Below are positions 1 to 8,820 of a stretch of 64,000 nucleotides of DNA, piece after piece (position 1 is the first letter of the stretch; each line of letters starts with the position of its first letter). The stretch is from Lelliottia wanjuensis. Lineage in GTDB: Bacteria > Pseudomonadota > Gammaproteobacteria > Enterobacterales > Enterobacteriaceae. Location of the stretch: NCBI RefSeq assembly GCF_030238365.1, contig NZ_JASSOT010000078.1, positions 1 to 64,000 of the forward strand, read 5' to 3'. The position numbers were made by a program, and so were the translations under genes. The notes below the pieces were generated by a model. The model was given only the letters and a program-made list of their open reading frames with translations, made no database searches and had not been told where the DNA came from.

Positions 1-71
1 CCATCATCTTTAATGGAATAACGCTTGCGTACTACGACCGAAAAACCGAGAGTGTGGTCCGGATAGACTAG
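1..71 (+). CDS. C-terminal tail of an unidentified, possibly transposase, protein (cut by window edge)
   Basis: One frame runs open from the window edge and ends at TAG 69-71; the last residues read IIFNGITLAYYDRKTESVVR-ID. The gene body lies outside the window, so the family cannot be assigned. The tandem 20-bp repeats directly after the stop look like the terminus of an insertion sequence, which is why a transposase tail is suggested. It could also be chance coding frame. This is inference from context only. Confidence 0.3.
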   Translation, partial: IIFNGITLAYYDRKTESVVRID

Positions 72-75
72 AAAG

Positions 76-120
76 TGTTACCTATGTTCCCGGTCTGATC
101 TGTCACCTATGTATCCGGTC
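76..120. repeat. Two tandem 20-bp repeats, possible insertion-sequence end
   Basis: Two copies of a 20-bp unit at 76-95 and 101-120 agree at 17 of 20 positions (core ACCTATGT, then CCGGTC), separated by 5 bp. Repeated binding sites directly outside a transposase stop codon are typical of the ends of some IS families such as IS21. No matching opposite end lies in the window, so this is a candidate only. Confidence 0.35.
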
Positions 121-126
121 ATACAC

Positions 127-194
127 TTCGCTTACCCGGCCTACAAAAATGTCATGATCTGTAGGCCGGGTAAGGCGCAGCCGCCACCCGGCAC
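127..194. repeat. REP/BIME palindromic element
   Basis: Paired REP units: CTTACCCGGCCTAC at the left and GTAGGCCGGGTAAG at the right are exact inverted repeats, followed by GCCACCCGGC. This is the usual enterobacterial REP sequence, placed downstream of cheV. Close relatives occur at 18484, 19977 and 39136. Confidence 0.85.
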
Positions 195-199
195 AAGGT

Positions 200-1204
200 T
201 TACGCCAGCTGTTTACGACTGATCAACGGCCCTTCAATCTTTTTCATCGAACGATCCAGCACTTCCTCGATCACCGATGACAGCTCGTTAATCTCAAACT
301 TCGCCACATACCCGTCGGCCTTCACCTTGCGGATATGGTCTTCGTTGGCGTTCCCGGACAGGGAAGAGTGGATCACCACCGGAATATGCTTGAGGAATTC
401 ATCGGTCTTGATTTTGCGCGTCAGCGTAAATCCGTCCATCTCTGGCATTTCGAGGTCAGTCAGCACCAGCGCGATCTTATCGGTAATCGGCACGCCTTCG
501 GCCTGAGCCTGCGCCGCCAGTTCACCAATTTTCTCCCAGGCTGTTTTGCCGGTAATAAACAGCTGTGCCGGGATATTCATCGCCTCCAGCCCTTTTTCCA
601 GCATCGAGCGAGCGACTTTAGAGTCTTCCGCCACAATCGCCACCGCCCCTGGCTTGATGTTGAACTTGCTGATTTTCAAATCCGTGGCGTGCATTTCGTG
701 GTTCGCTGGCGTGATGTCATATAAGACCTGCTCAACGTCCAGCACCATCGCCAGATTGTTTGAATCGCTGCCCTCATCCAGGCTGGCAATGCTGGTAATG
801 TAGCGCCCGCTGACGGCGGTTTCCGCCGCATGCACCTGCTTCCAGTCCAGACGCATAATATTGTCGACCGACTCCACGGCAAACGCCTGCACGCTGCGGG
901 CGTACTCGGTAATCAGCAGAATATTCAGACCGGTTGTAGGGGTACAGCCTGCGACTGCCGCCAGATCGATAACCGGGATCACCTGATCGCGGATATTCAC
1001 CATCCCCATCAGCGGGGATTTCATACCCGCAGGTTTAGTGAATTCCGGCATTGGCACAATTTCGCGCAGCTTAAAAACGTTGATGCCAAACAGTTCAGAC
1101 TTGTTCTCATTCATTGAGGTCCCGAGACGGAACAGTAACAGTTCAAACCGGTTCGACAGGGTGAGATTCGCCCTGTCATCAATATCTTGTTGGTAATTAT
1201 CCAT
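200..1204 (-). CDS. cheV: CheV chemotaxis coupling protein (CheW domain fused to response-regulator receiver)
   Basis: CheV couples chemoreceptors to the CheA kinase in the cytoplasm and can be phosphorylated to help adaptation. The 334-residue protein has an N-terminal CheW-like domain (about 15-165) and a C-terminal receiver domain (about 185-315). The receiver has acidic residues near E193/D194, the phospho-acceptor D250 in LVLTDLEMPEMDGF, and a later conserved Lys in VAKFE. The gene stands alone, away from any flagellar cluster in this window, and has its own sigma-28-type promoter at 1239-1265. E. coli K-12 lacks cheV, while Salmonella and Enterobacter carry it. Confidence 0.93.
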   Translation of the reverse strand: MDNYQQDIDDRANLTLSNRFELLLFRLGTSMNENKSELFGINVFKLREIVPMPEFTKPAGMKSPLMGMVNIRDQVIPVIDLAAVAGCTPTTGLNILLITEYARSVQAFAVESVDNIMRLDWKQVHAAETAVSGRYITSIASLDEGSDSNNLAMVLDVEQVLYDITPANHEMHATDLKISKFNIKPGAVAIVAEDSKVARSMLEKGLEAMNIPAQLFITGKTAWEKIGELAAQAQAEGVPITDKIALVLTDLEMPEMDGFTLTRKIKTDEFLKHIPVVIHSSLSGNANEDHIRKVKADGYVAKFEINELSSVIEEVLDRSMKKIEGPLISRKQLA

Positions 1205-1238
1205 GGTGCCCTCAAATGAAATGCTTGCCTTTTAATCG

Positions 1239-1265
1239 TTATCGGCACGCTGAGGGAAAAGTGAA
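1239..1265 (-). promoter_or_regulatory. Sigma-28 (FliA) flagellar class 3 promoter for cheV
   Basis: On the minus strand a perfect -10 element GCCGATAA (1239-1246) is preceded, after exactly 11 bp, by TTCACTTT (1258-1265), which matches the FliA -35 consensus TAAAGTTT at 5 of 8 positions. It lies about 35-60 bp upstream of the cheV start. The consensus and spacing are established knowledge; activity is inferred. Confidence 0.75.
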
Positions 1266-1268
1266 GGG

Positions 1269-2186
1269 CTAAACACAAACCTGCCAGAAATCGTGGGCCA
1301 GCTCGCACTCTGCGAATACCTCCCGGCACTCCGCGAGCAGCGCCGCGCAGCCCTCGGCGTCGTAGCGAGAGCTAACATGGGTGACGATCAGTTTCTTCAC
1401 GCCCGCATCCCGCGCCAGGGCCGCCGCCTGACGGGTAGAGCTATGCCCGCGGCTGTTGGCTTTCTCTTCCATTGCTGCTTCAAGCGTCGCCTCGTGAACC
1501 AGCAGATCCACGCCCTGAGCCAGAAGCAGCGCCTGCGGGCAGGGCGCCGTATCGCCAAAGATCGCCACTTTTTTGCCGGGAATGGGGGCCGCGAGATAAT
1601 CCTGACCGTTAACCACGCGCCCGTCATCCAGGGTAACGGTTTCGCCGTTTTTCAGCTGCTGGAACAGTGGCCCCGGTTTGATGTCGTCGGCAATCAGTGC
1701 CGCAGCGTCCAGTGCACCGGGCTTATCGTGCTCATCCACGCGATAGCCATAGCACTCCACCGGATGATTCAGCGGCTGCGCCGTCACCCTATAGCGTTGG
1801 TCTTCAAAGACCACGCCCTCGGTGATTTCAATCACTTCCAGCGGATAATCGGTCCACGACCCGCTCAGGCGCAGGGTGGTTTCGACAAATTCCTTAATCC
1901 CCGCCGGGCCGTAAATCGTCAGCGGGTTAGCGTTCCCGGCCATTGAGCGGCTGCACAGCAGCCCTGGCAGGCCAAACAGATGATCGCCGTGCAGATGGGT
2001 GATAAAAATTTTGTCCAGCTTGCCGGGGTGATACGCGGTGCGTAGCAGCTGATGCTGCGTCCCTTCACCACAGTCGAAAAGCCATAAGCCCGCGTGCGTC
2101 GGGTGCTGCAAATCGAGCAATATTGCCGTCACGTTTCGTGATCGGGTTGGCACACCGGCAGACGTACCGAGAAAAATCAGTTCCAT
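1269..2186 (-). CDS. rbn: Ribonuclease BN / RNase Z (tRNA 3' processing)
   Basis: Zinc-dependent endo/exoribonuclease of the metallo-beta-lactamase fold that matures tRNA 3' ends in the cytoplasm. The 305 residues match E. coli Rbn (ElaC) in length. The metal-binding motif is THLHGDH, with H64, H66, D68 and H69. Further conserved segments are FGDTAP, HEATL, NSRGHSS and ITHVSSRY. The ATG at 2186 gives the canonical start MELIFLGTSAG. It lies between cheV and the divergent elaA, as in related genera. Confidence 0.96.
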   Translation of the reverse strand: MELIFLGTSAGVPTRSRNVTAILLDLQHPTHAGLWLFDCGEGTQHQLLRTAYHPGKLDKIFITHLHGDHLFGLPGLLCSRSMAGNANPLTIYGPAGIKEFVETTLRLSGSWTDYPLEVIEITEGVVFEDQRYRVTAQPLNHPVECYGYRVDEHDKPGALDAAALIADDIKPGPLFQQLKNGETVTLDDGRVVNGQDYLAAPIPGKKVAIFGDTAPCPQALLLAQGVDLLVHEATLEAAMEEKANSRGHSSTRQAAALARDAGVKKLIVTHVSSRYDAEGCAALLAECREVFAECELAHDFWQVCV

Positions 2187-2257
2187 AACATCATCAAACT
2201 CTATGACTCACGAGAAGTGTTTAGTATAACGGGATGAAATCCAATAAGGAGCCTGAC

Positions 2258-2719
2258 ATGATCCAGTGGCAAGATTTACATCATAGTGAACTGACCGTTT
2301 CCGCCCTCTACGCGCTACTCAAACTGCGCTGCGAAGTGTTTGTCGTGGAACAAACCTGCCCGTATCAGGATATCGACGGCGATGACCTGGTGGGCGAGAA
2401 CCGCCATATTCTCGGCTGGAAAGATGACGAGCTGGTGGCGTATGCGAGGATTCTGAAAAGCGAAGAGGATTACGAACCGGTGGTCATTGGCCGCGTAATT
2501 ATCAGCAGTAACGCGCGCGGGGAAAAACTTGGCTATGCGCTGATGGAGCAAACGCTGAAATCTTGCGAAAAACAGTGGCCAGACAAGGCGTTATACCTCG
2601 GCGCACAGGCGCATCTGCAACCCTTCTACGCCCACTTCGGTTTTGCCCCTGTCACGGACGTTTATGATGAAGACGGCATTCCGCACATCGGTATGGCAAG
2701 GGAAGCGAAACAGGCGTAA
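2258..2719 (+). CDS. elaA: ElaA, GNAT-family N-acyltransferase
   Basis: 153-residue protein of the GNAT fold, presumed to transfer an acyl group from acyl-CoA; the substrate is unknown. The acetyl-CoA-binding region is visible as VIGRVIISSNARGEKLGYALM (about residues 80-100). The start was set at the internal ATG 2258, which has AAGGAG 7 bp upstream and gives the standard MIQWQDLHHS; an upstream in-frame ATG at 2234 would add eight residues without support. It is divergent from rbn and followed by elaB. Confidence 0.92.
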   Translation: MIQWQDLHHSELTVSALYALLKLRCEVFVVEQTCPYQDIDGDDLVGENRHILGWKDDELVAYARILKSEEDYEPVVIGRVIISSNARGEKLGYALMEQTLKSCEKQWPDKALYLGAQAHLQPFYAHFGFAPVTDVYDEDGIPHIGMAREAKQA

Positions 2720-2771
2720 TACGCTGTCGTTGTCTATAGTTAGGGACTGATGCACTCACATGGAGAAAGAT

Positions 2772-3077
2772 ATGTCATTTCAATCCTGGGATTCCCGTAT
2801 CGACGACGACCTGGCGCTGCTAAGCGAAACGCTGGAAGAAGTGCTGCGCTCATCGGGCGATCCGGCTGACCAAAAGTACATTGAGCTGAAAGCGCGCGCT
2901 GAGCGGGCGCTGGAAGAGGTGAAACACCGCGTCAGCAACGCGTCCGATAATTACTATTATCGCGCCAAAAAAGCGGTCTATCGCGCCGACGATTACGTGC
3001 ACGAAAAACCGTGGCAGGGCATTGGCGCAGGGGCGGCCGTCGGCCTGGTGCTGGGGCTTCTGCTCTCTCGCCGCTGA
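2772..3077 (+). CDS. elaB: ElaB, tail-anchored inner-membrane protein (DUF883/YqjD family)
   Basis: 101-residue protein of the ElaB/YqjD/YgaM group, which E. coli work links to stationary-phase ribosome association and stress survival. A long amphipathic helical region (about 10-75) is followed by the Gly-rich C-terminal membrane anchor GIGAGAAVGLVLGLLLSRR. The ATG at 2772 with GGAGA upstream gives a protein of E. coli length; the ATG at 2760 overlaps that ribosome binding site and is less likely. Confidence 0.93.
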   Translation: MSFQSWDSRIDDDLALLSETLEEVLRSSGDPADQKYIELKARAERALEEVKHRVSNASDNYYYRAKKAVYRADDYVHEKPWQGIGAGAAVGLVLGLLLSRR

Positions 3078-3117
3078 TTCTGCGCACAAACGGTGACCCC
3101 TCCCTAAACGTGGGTAC

Positions 3118-3146
3118 TGCTTTTTCGGCTAAGTACCCCGTATAAT
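3118..3146 (+). promoter_or_regulatory. Probable sigma-70 promoter of the men operon
   Basis: A perfect -10 hexamer TATAAT (3141-3146) lies 28 bp upstream of the menF GTG start; the -35 about 17 bp further up is weak (TGCTTT, 3118-3123). It is the only clear promoter in the elaB-menF gap. Assignment is by sequence only. Confidence 0.5.
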
Positions 3147-3173
3147 GTGAGGTTTTAACAGGGAGAGGTCAGC

Positions 3174-4469
3174 GTGCATTCGATTTCAGTCGCGATGGAA
3201 CGTCTTTGCAGCTTTCTGGCGCAAGACTTCCCGGCAACCCCCGGCGTACGCCATATCGACATTGCTTTCCCGTTAAACGATGCCTTCGATCCCCTGGCCT
3301 GGCTGGGTGCTCAGGCATCTTATCCCCAGTTTTACTGGCAGCAGCGTAACGGCGAAGAAGAGCTCGCCGCCCTGGGTGCAGTGCAACACTTCTCCTCACT
3401 CGCGATCGCCCGCCAGTTTCTCAAGACCCATTCGCTTCCTGACGATACCCGTATTTGCGGGCTGAACGCCTTTAGTCCTGAAAAGAGCCATCTGTTCCTG
3501 CCGCGTCTGTTATGGCAGCGTTTGGGCGGCGTGGCGACGCTGCGACTGAATCTGGCGAGCGACCATTCGCTTCAGGACGACGCGCAACAGGCCAGCTCCT
3601 TCCTGCAACAGCTCTGTCAGAGCAAACCCATTACCGCTCTCGCGATGCACAAGGTGCGCGAAACGCATCTGCCTGAAAAGCCGGAGTGGCTGCGGCTGGT
3701 TTCGCAGGCCACCGACACCATCGAGCGTGGCGCATTCGATAAAGTGGTGCTGGCCCGCGCGACCGATCTGCACTTCGACCGCGGCGTGAACGCCATCGCC
3801 CTGATGGCCGCCAGCCGCCGTCTGAATCTCAACTGCTACCATTTCTGCATGGTGTTCGACGCCCACAGCGCGTTTATGGGCTCCTCGCCGGAGCGCCTGT
3901 GGCGTCGGCGCGGCACGCATCTGCGCACCGAAGCGCTGGCCGGTACGGTCGCCAGCCATCCCGACGACGCTCATGCCCAGCGTCTGGGCGAGTGGCTGCT
4001 GGCGGACGATAAAAACCAGCGTGAAAACATGCTGGTGGTGGAAGATATCTGCCAGCGGTTGCAGCGCCATACTCAGGCGCTGGAGGTGCTCCCGGCGCAA
4101 ATCGTCCGGCTGCGCAAGGTGCAACACCTGCGCCGCTGTATCTGGACCGAATTACACGACGCCGACGACGAGCAGTGTTTGCAGCTGTTACAGCCGACCG
4201 CCGCCGTCGCCGGTTTGCCACGCCAGTCGGCGCACGATTTTATCCAGACCTTTGAACCCTTCGACCGGGAATGGTACGCCGGTTCGGCGGGCTATTTGTC
4301 GCTGGCACAAAGTGAATTTTGCGTGGCGCTTCGCAGCGCGCGCGTCAGTGATTCAGCCGTCAGGCTTTATGCCGGGGCAGGGATTGTCAGTGGGTCCGTT
4401 CCCGAGGAGGAGTGGCAGGAGATAGAGAACAAAGCCGCAGGGCTGAGAACACTGCTCCTTATGGATTAA
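3174..4469 (+). CDS. menF: Isochorismate synthase, menaquinone-specific
   Basis: Converts chorismate to isochorismate, the first step of menaquinone (vitamin K2) synthesis. The 431 residues equal the E. coli length, and the C-terminal two thirds is the chorismate-binding fold. Catalytic K190 (FDKVVLARA) and E240 (GSSPERLWRR) are present, as are LRTEALAGT and YAGAGI. The start is GTG 3174, preceded by GGGAGAGG. It is the first gene of a run of six men genes in the same direction; menD starts 88 bp downstream. Confidence 0.96.
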   Translation: MHSISVAMERLCSFLAQDFPATPGVRHIDIAFPLNDAFDPLAWLGAQASYPQFYWQQRNGEEELAALGAVQHFSSLAIARQFLKTHSLPDDTRICGLNAFSPEKSHLFLPRLLWQRLGGVATLRLNLASDHSLQDDAQQASSFLQQLCQSKPITALAMHKVRETHLPEKPEWLRLVSQATDTIERGAFDKVVLARATDLHFDRGVNAIALMAASRRLNLNCYHFCMVFDAHSAFMGSSPERLWRRRGTHLRTEALAGTVASHPDDAHAQRLGEWLLADDKNQRENMLVVEDICQRLQRHTQALEVLPAQIVRLRKVQHLRRCIWTELHDADDEQCLQLLQPTAAVAGLPRQSAHDFIQTFEPFDREWYAGSAGYLSLAQSEFCVALRSARVSDSAVRLYAGAGIVSGSVPEEEWQEIENKAAGLRTLLLMD

Positions 4470-4557
4470 TACTGAGTCGCGCAATCCCGATTCATATCAA
4501 AATTCAATCACTCTCTATTATTTATACTGTGTCTCAATATTGATACCGGACAATTTC

Positions 4558-6228
4558 ATGTCAGTAAGTTCTTTTAACCGACGCTGGGCGGCGGTGATCC
4601 TTGAAGCCCTGACTCGCCATGGCGTCAGGCATGTGTGTATTGCGCCGGGCTCACGTTCTACGCCGCTGACGCTTGCGGCGGCAGAAAACCGGGCGTTTAT
4701 TCATCACACCCATTTTGATGAGCGCGGTCTTGGCCATCTGGCCCTTGGGCTGGCAAAAGTCAGCCAGGCGCCCGTGGCGGTGATTGTGACGTCCGGTACG
4801 GCGGTCGCGAACCTCTATCCGGCCCTGATTGAAGCCGGGCTGACGGGCGAAAAGCTGATTCTGCTCACCGCCGACCGTCCGCCGGAACTGATCGACTGCG
4901 GTGCTAATCAGGCGATCCGTCAGCCGGGCATTTTTGCCTCTCATCCGTCCCAGTCCATCGCGCTTCCGCGCCCGACACAAGATATCCCCGCCAGCTGGCT
5001 GGTCTCGACGATTGATCATGCGCTGGGATCGCTGCACAGCGGTGCGCTGCACATCAACTGCCCGTTTGCCGAACCGCTGTATGGTGAATTGGACGACACC
5101 GGCGTGGAGTGGCAGCAAACCCTCGGCAACTGGTGGCGCAGCGACAAACCCTGGCTGCGCGCCCAGACTCATCTCGACAGCGCAAAACAGCGCGACTGGT
5201 TCTTCTGGCGACAAAAGCGCGGCGTGGTCCTTGCCGGTCGCATGACCGCCGCCGAAGGCAAACGGGTGGCGGAGTGGGCGCAAACCCTCGGCTGGCCGCT
5301 GATTGGCGACGTGCTTTCGCAAACCGGACAGCCGCTGCCCTGCGCCGACCTTTGGCTGAGTAACGCCAAAGCCGTGACAGAGCTGTCGCAGGCACAAATC
5401 GTGGTCCAGCTGGGATCGAGCCTCACGGGTAAGCGCGTACTGCAATGGCAAACCACCTGCGAGCCGGAAGAGTACTGGCTGGTGGACCCGCTGGAAGGAC
5501 GGCTGGATCCGGCGCACCATCGCGGACGTCGTCTGGTCAGTAACATCGATGACTGGCTGGACGCCCATCCGGCAGAAAAACGTCAGCCGTGGGCGATGGA
5601 TATCCCGACGCTGTCGCGCCAGGCCTGGGAGTTAACCTCGCAGCAGTGCGAAGGTTTTGGCGAGGCCGAGCTGGCGCACCGCATCCGCCAGTATCTCCCG
5701 GAGCAGGGCCAGCTGTTTGTCGGCAATAGTCTGGTGGTGCGTCTGATTGATGCCCTGGCAAAACTGCCTGCCGGGTACCCGGTCTACAGCAACCGTGGCG
5801 CAAGCGGCATCGACGGTTTGATCTCCACCGCGGCGGGCGTGCAGCGCGCGAGCGCAAAATCGACGCTGGCGATTGTCGGGGATTTATCGGCTCTGTATGA
5901 CCTCAACGCGCTGGCATTGCTGCGCCAGGTCTCCGCACCGTTCGTGCTGATTGTGGTCAACAATAACGGCGGGCAGATTTTCTCCCTGCTGCCGACGCCG
6001 CAAAGCGAGCGCGAGCGTTTCTACCTCATGCCGCAACACGTGCAGTTCGAGCACGCTGCGGCGATGTTTAGCCTCAAATACCGCCGCCCGCAAAGCTGGG
6101 CTGAGCTGGATGAGGCCATGAGCCGCGCCTGGAAACAGCCGGGCGCCACGCTGATTGAGCTGGTGGTCAACGATTCCGACGGCGCGCAGAAGCTGCAAAA
6201 CCTCCTCGCCCAGGTGAGCCATCTATGA
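4558..6228 (+). CDS. menD: 2-succinyl-5-enolpyruvyl-6-hydroxy-3-cyclohexene-1-carboxylate synthase
   Basis: Thiamine-diphosphate enzyme joining isochorismate and 2-oxoglutarate to give SEPHCHC, the committed step of menaquinone synthesis. The 556-residue protein starts MSVSSFNRRWAA, as in E. coli; the upstream ATG at 4540 would add six residues. It shows the N-terminal pyrimidine-binding domain with APGSRSTPLT, the conserved ERGLGHLALG with its cofactor-activating Glu, and the C-terminal motif GDLSALYDLNAL followed by NNNGG. Its stop overlaps the menH start by 4 bp (ATGA), indicating translational coupling. Confidence 0.97.
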   Translation: MSVSSFNRRWAAVILEALTRHGVRHVCIAPGSRSTPLTLAAAENRAFIHHTHFDERGLGHLALGLAKVSQAPVAVIVTSGTAVANLYPALIEAGLTGEKLILLTADRPPELIDCGANQAIRQPGIFASHPSQSIALPRPTQDIPASWLVSTIDHALGSLHSGALHINCPFAEPLYGELDDTGVEWQQTLGNWWRSDKPWLRAQTHLDSAKQRDWFFWRQKRGVVLAGRMTAAEGKRVAEWAQTLGWPLIGDVLSQTGQPLPCADLWLSNAKAVTELSQAQIVVQLGSSLTGKRVLQWQTTCEPEEYWLVDPLEGRLDPAHHRGRRLVSNIDDWLDAHPAEKRQPWAMDIPTLSRQAWELTSQQCEGFGEAELAHRIRQYLPEQGQLFVGNSLVVRLIDALAKLPAGYPVYSNRGASGIDGLISTAAGVQRASAKSTLAIVGDLSALYDLNALALLRQVSAPFVLIVVNNNGGQIFSLLPTPQSERERFYLMPQHVQFEHAAAMFSLKYRRPQSWAELDEAMSRAWKQPGATLIELVVNDSDGAQKLQNLLAQVSHL

Positions 6229-7001
6229 TCCTCGCCGGGGAAATGCGCGCCGGAAAACCAGGCCTCCCCTGGCTGGTGTTCCTGCACGGTTTTTCCGGCG
6301 ATCACCGTGAATGGCAGAGGGTAGGGGCGCAGCTGCCCGACCACCCGCAGTTGTATCTCGATCTCCCCGGCCATGGCGGTTCACAGGATATGGCCGTGAC
6401 GGGTTTCAGCGACGTCAGCCAGCTTCTGAGCAATACGCTCCTTAGTGACAACATACTTAACTACTGGCTGGTGGGGTACTCCCTCGGCGGCCGCGTGGCG
6501 ATGTTTCATGCCTGCCAGCAGCCTCAAGGGCTGGCGGGGCTGATCGTGGAGGGCGGACATCCTGGCCTGCGCGACGCCTCAGAGCGAGAGGCGCGATCCC
6601 TGTCTGATCAACGCTGGGCGCAACGCTTTCGCGATGAACCCCTGGCGTCAGTCTTCCAGGAGTGGTATCAGCAGCCGGTCTTTGCCTCCCTGACCGACGC
6701 CCAGCGCGACGAACTGGTTGCCCTGCGCAGCCAAAACAACGGCGCGACCCTGGCGGCCATGCTGGAAGCCACCTCTCTGGCGGTACAGCCTGATTTACGT
6801 GCGGCGCTCAGCGCCAGCAACATGCCTTTTCACTATGTGTATGGCGAGCGCGACGAGAAGTTTGCGGCCCTCGCGGCTGAACTTCACGCCGAACGCCATG
6901 TGATTCCCAATGCCGGACACAACGCCCACCGGGACAATCCCGCTGCGGTTGCCGCAAGTCTGGCGCAGATACTGCGTCTTCGAACAAAGGACATCCTATG
7001 A
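6225..7001 (+). CDS. menH: SHCHC synthase (alpha/beta hydrolase fold)
   Basis: Eliminates pyruvate from SEPHCHC to form SHCHC. The 258 residues are slightly longer than E. coli MenH (252). The alpha/beta-hydrolase features are FLHGFSGD (oxyanion region), the nucleophile elbow GYSLGG with S86, an acidic residue in YGERDE, and the catalytic His in NAGHNAH. It overlaps menD by 4 bp at the start and menB by 4 bp at the end. Confidence 0.96.
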   Translation: MILAGEMRAGKPGLPWLVFLHGFSGDHREWQRVGAQLPDHPQLYLDLPGHGGSQDMAVTGFSDVSQLLSNTLLSDNILNYWLVGYSLGGRVAMFHACQQPQGLAGLIVEGGHPGLRDASEREARSLSDQRWAQRFRDEPLASVFQEWYQQPVFASLTDAQRDELVALRSQNNGATLAAMLEATSLAVQPDLRAALSASNMPFHYVYGERDEKFAALAAELHAERHVIPNAGHNAHRDNPAAVAASLAQILRLRTKDIL

Positions 7002-7855
7002 TCTACCCTGATGAACAAATGCTCTATGCACCCGTTGAATGGCAAGACTGCTCCGAAGGCTACACGGATATTCGTTACCACAAATCTGCCGACGGCATTG
7101 CCAAAATCACCATTAACCGTCCGCAGGTGCGTAACGCGTTTCGTCCTCTGACCGTCAAAGAGATGATGCAGGCGATGGCTGATGCGCGCTACGACGACAA
7201 CATCGGCGCGATCGTGCTGACCGGGGAAGGCGACAAAGCCTTCTGCGCGGGCGGCGATCAGAAAGTGCGCGGCGACTACGGCGGATACCAGGATGACTCC
7301 GGTGTGCATCACCTGAACGTGCTCGATTTCCAGCGCCAGATCCGCACCTGTCCAAAACCTGTTGTCGCAATGGTCGCTGGCTACTCCATCGGCGGCGGTC
7401 ATGTGCTGCACATGATGTGTGACCTGACGATTGCCGCTGAAAACGCCATCTTCGGCCAGACCGGCCCGAAAGTCGGCTCCTTCGACGGCGGCTGGGGTGC
7501 CTCCTACATGGCGCGCATCGTGGGTCAGAAAAAAGCGCGTGAAATCTGGTTCCTGTGCCGTCAGTACGACGCCAAAGAGGCGCTGGATATGGGCCTCGTC
7601 AACACCGTGGTGCCGATTGCCGATCTGGAAAAAGAGACCGTCCGCTGGTGTCGCGAAATGCTGCAAAACAGCCCGATGGCGCTGCGCTGCCTGAAAGCCG
7701 CGCTGAACGCCGACTGCGACGGTCAGGCCGGTCTGCAGGAGCTGGCGGGTAACGCCACCATGCTGTTCTACATGACCGAAGAAGGGCAGGAAGGCCGCAA
7801 CGCGTTTAACGAAAAACGCCAGCCGGACTTCAGCAAATACAAACGGAACCCGTAA
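6998..7855 (+). CDS. menB: 1,4-dihydroxy-2-naphthoyl-CoA synthase
   Basis: Crotonase-family enzyme that closes the naphthoquinone ring from O-succinylbenzoyl-CoA. The 285 residues match E. coli. Visible motifs are the oxyanion-hole segment FCAGGDQKVRGDYGG, the GYSIGGGHVL loop and FGQTGPKVGSFDGGWG, characteristic of type I MenB. It overlaps menH by 4 bp and shares one base of its stop with the menC start. The gene order places menB ahead of menC although MenC acts earlier in the pathway, as in E. coli. Confidence 0.98.
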   Translation: MIYPDEQMLYAPVEWQDCSEGYTDIRYHKSADGIAKITINRPQVRNAFRPLTVKEMMQAMADARYDDNIGAIVLTGEGDKAFCAGGDQKVRGDYGGYQDDSGVHHLNVLDFQRQIRTCPKPVVAMVAGYSIGGGHVLHMMCDLTIAAENAIFGQTGPKVGSFDGGWGASYMARIVGQKKAREIWFLCRQYDAKEALDMGLVNTVVPIADLEKETVRWCREMLQNSPMALRCLKAALNADCDGQAGLQELAGNATMLFYMTEEGQEGRNAFNEKRQPDFSKYKRNP

Positions 7856-8820
7856 TGCGTCGCGCGCAGATTTACCGCTGGCAGATACCGATGGACGCGG
7901 GCGTGGTGCTGCGTGAACGGCGGTTAAAAACCCGTGACGGTCTGTTCGTCCATTTGCAGCAGGACGAAAAGCAGGGTTGGGGAGAAGTCTCGCCGCTGCC
8001 AGGCTTTAGCCTCGAATCGCTGGACGACGCCCAGGCGGCGCTGCTGAGCTGGGTTAACGCCTGGCGCGACGGCGCTTCTCCGGCGCTGCCGGATGTGCCT
8101 TCTGCTGCCTTCGGGATTAGCTGCGCGCTCGCCGAACTGGACGGCACGCTGCCGGAGGCGGCGGATTATCGCGCCGCGCCGCTCTGTTCCGGCGATCCGG
8201 ACGAACTGTTTGTAGCGCTTGCCGCCATGCCGGGCGAGAAAGTCGCTAAGGTCAAAGTGGGCCTGTACGAAGCGGTACGCGACGGCATGGTCGTTAATCT
8301 GCTGCTCGAGGCGATCCCGGATTTGCGTCTGCGTCTGGACGCCAACCGCGCCTGGACGCCGCTCAAAGCGCAGCAGTTCGCGAAGTATGTCAATCCGGTT
8401 TACCGCGACCGCATCGCGTTTATGGAAGAACCGTGTAAAACCCGCGACGACTCGCGCGCCTTTGCGCAGGAAACGGGGATTGCCATTGCCTGGGATGAAA
8501 GCCTGCGCGAGGCGGATTTCGAGTTTATCGCCGAGCCGGGTGTCAGCGCGGTGGTGATCAAACCAACGCTCACGGGCAGTCTGGATAAGGTGCGCGAGCA
8601 GGTCGCGGCGGCCCACGCGCTGGGTTTGACCGCGGTAATCAGCTCCTCCATCGAGTCGAGCCTCGGCCTGACCCAACTGGCGCGGATTGCCGCATGGCTG
8701 ACTCCGAACACCATTCCGGGGCTGGACACGCTCAACCTGATGCAGGCCCAGCTGGTGCGTCGCTGGCCGGACAATGCGCTCCCGCTGGTGGACGTTGAGG
8801 CGCTGGAGCCGCTGCTATGA
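7855..8820 (+). CDS. menC: o-Succinylbenzoate synthase
   Basis: Enolase-superfamily enzyme that dehydrates SHCHC to o-succinylbenzoate. The 321 residues are typical. The catalytic lysine motif VAKVKVGLYE, the metal ligands in RLRLDANRAW, FMEEPCK and AWDESL, and the second lysine in VVIKPTLTG are in order. The ATG at 7855 overlaps the menB stop by one base; the TGA overlaps the menE ATG. Confidence 0.97.
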   Translation: MRRAQIYRWQIPMDAGVVLRERRLKTRDGLFVHLQQDEKQGWGEVSPLPGFSLESLDDAQAALLSWVNAWRDGASPALPDVPSAAFGISCALAELDGTLPEAADYRAAPLCSGDPDELFVALAAMPGEKVAKVKVGLYEAVRDGMVVNLLLEAIPDLRLRLDANRAWTPLKAQQFAKYVNPVYRDRIAFMEEPCKTRDDSRAFAQETGIAIAWDESLREADFEFIAEPGVSAVVIKPTLTGSLDKVREQVAAAHALGLTAVISSSIESSLGLTQLARIAAWLTPNTIPGLDTLNLMQAQLVRRWPDNALPLVDVEALEPLL

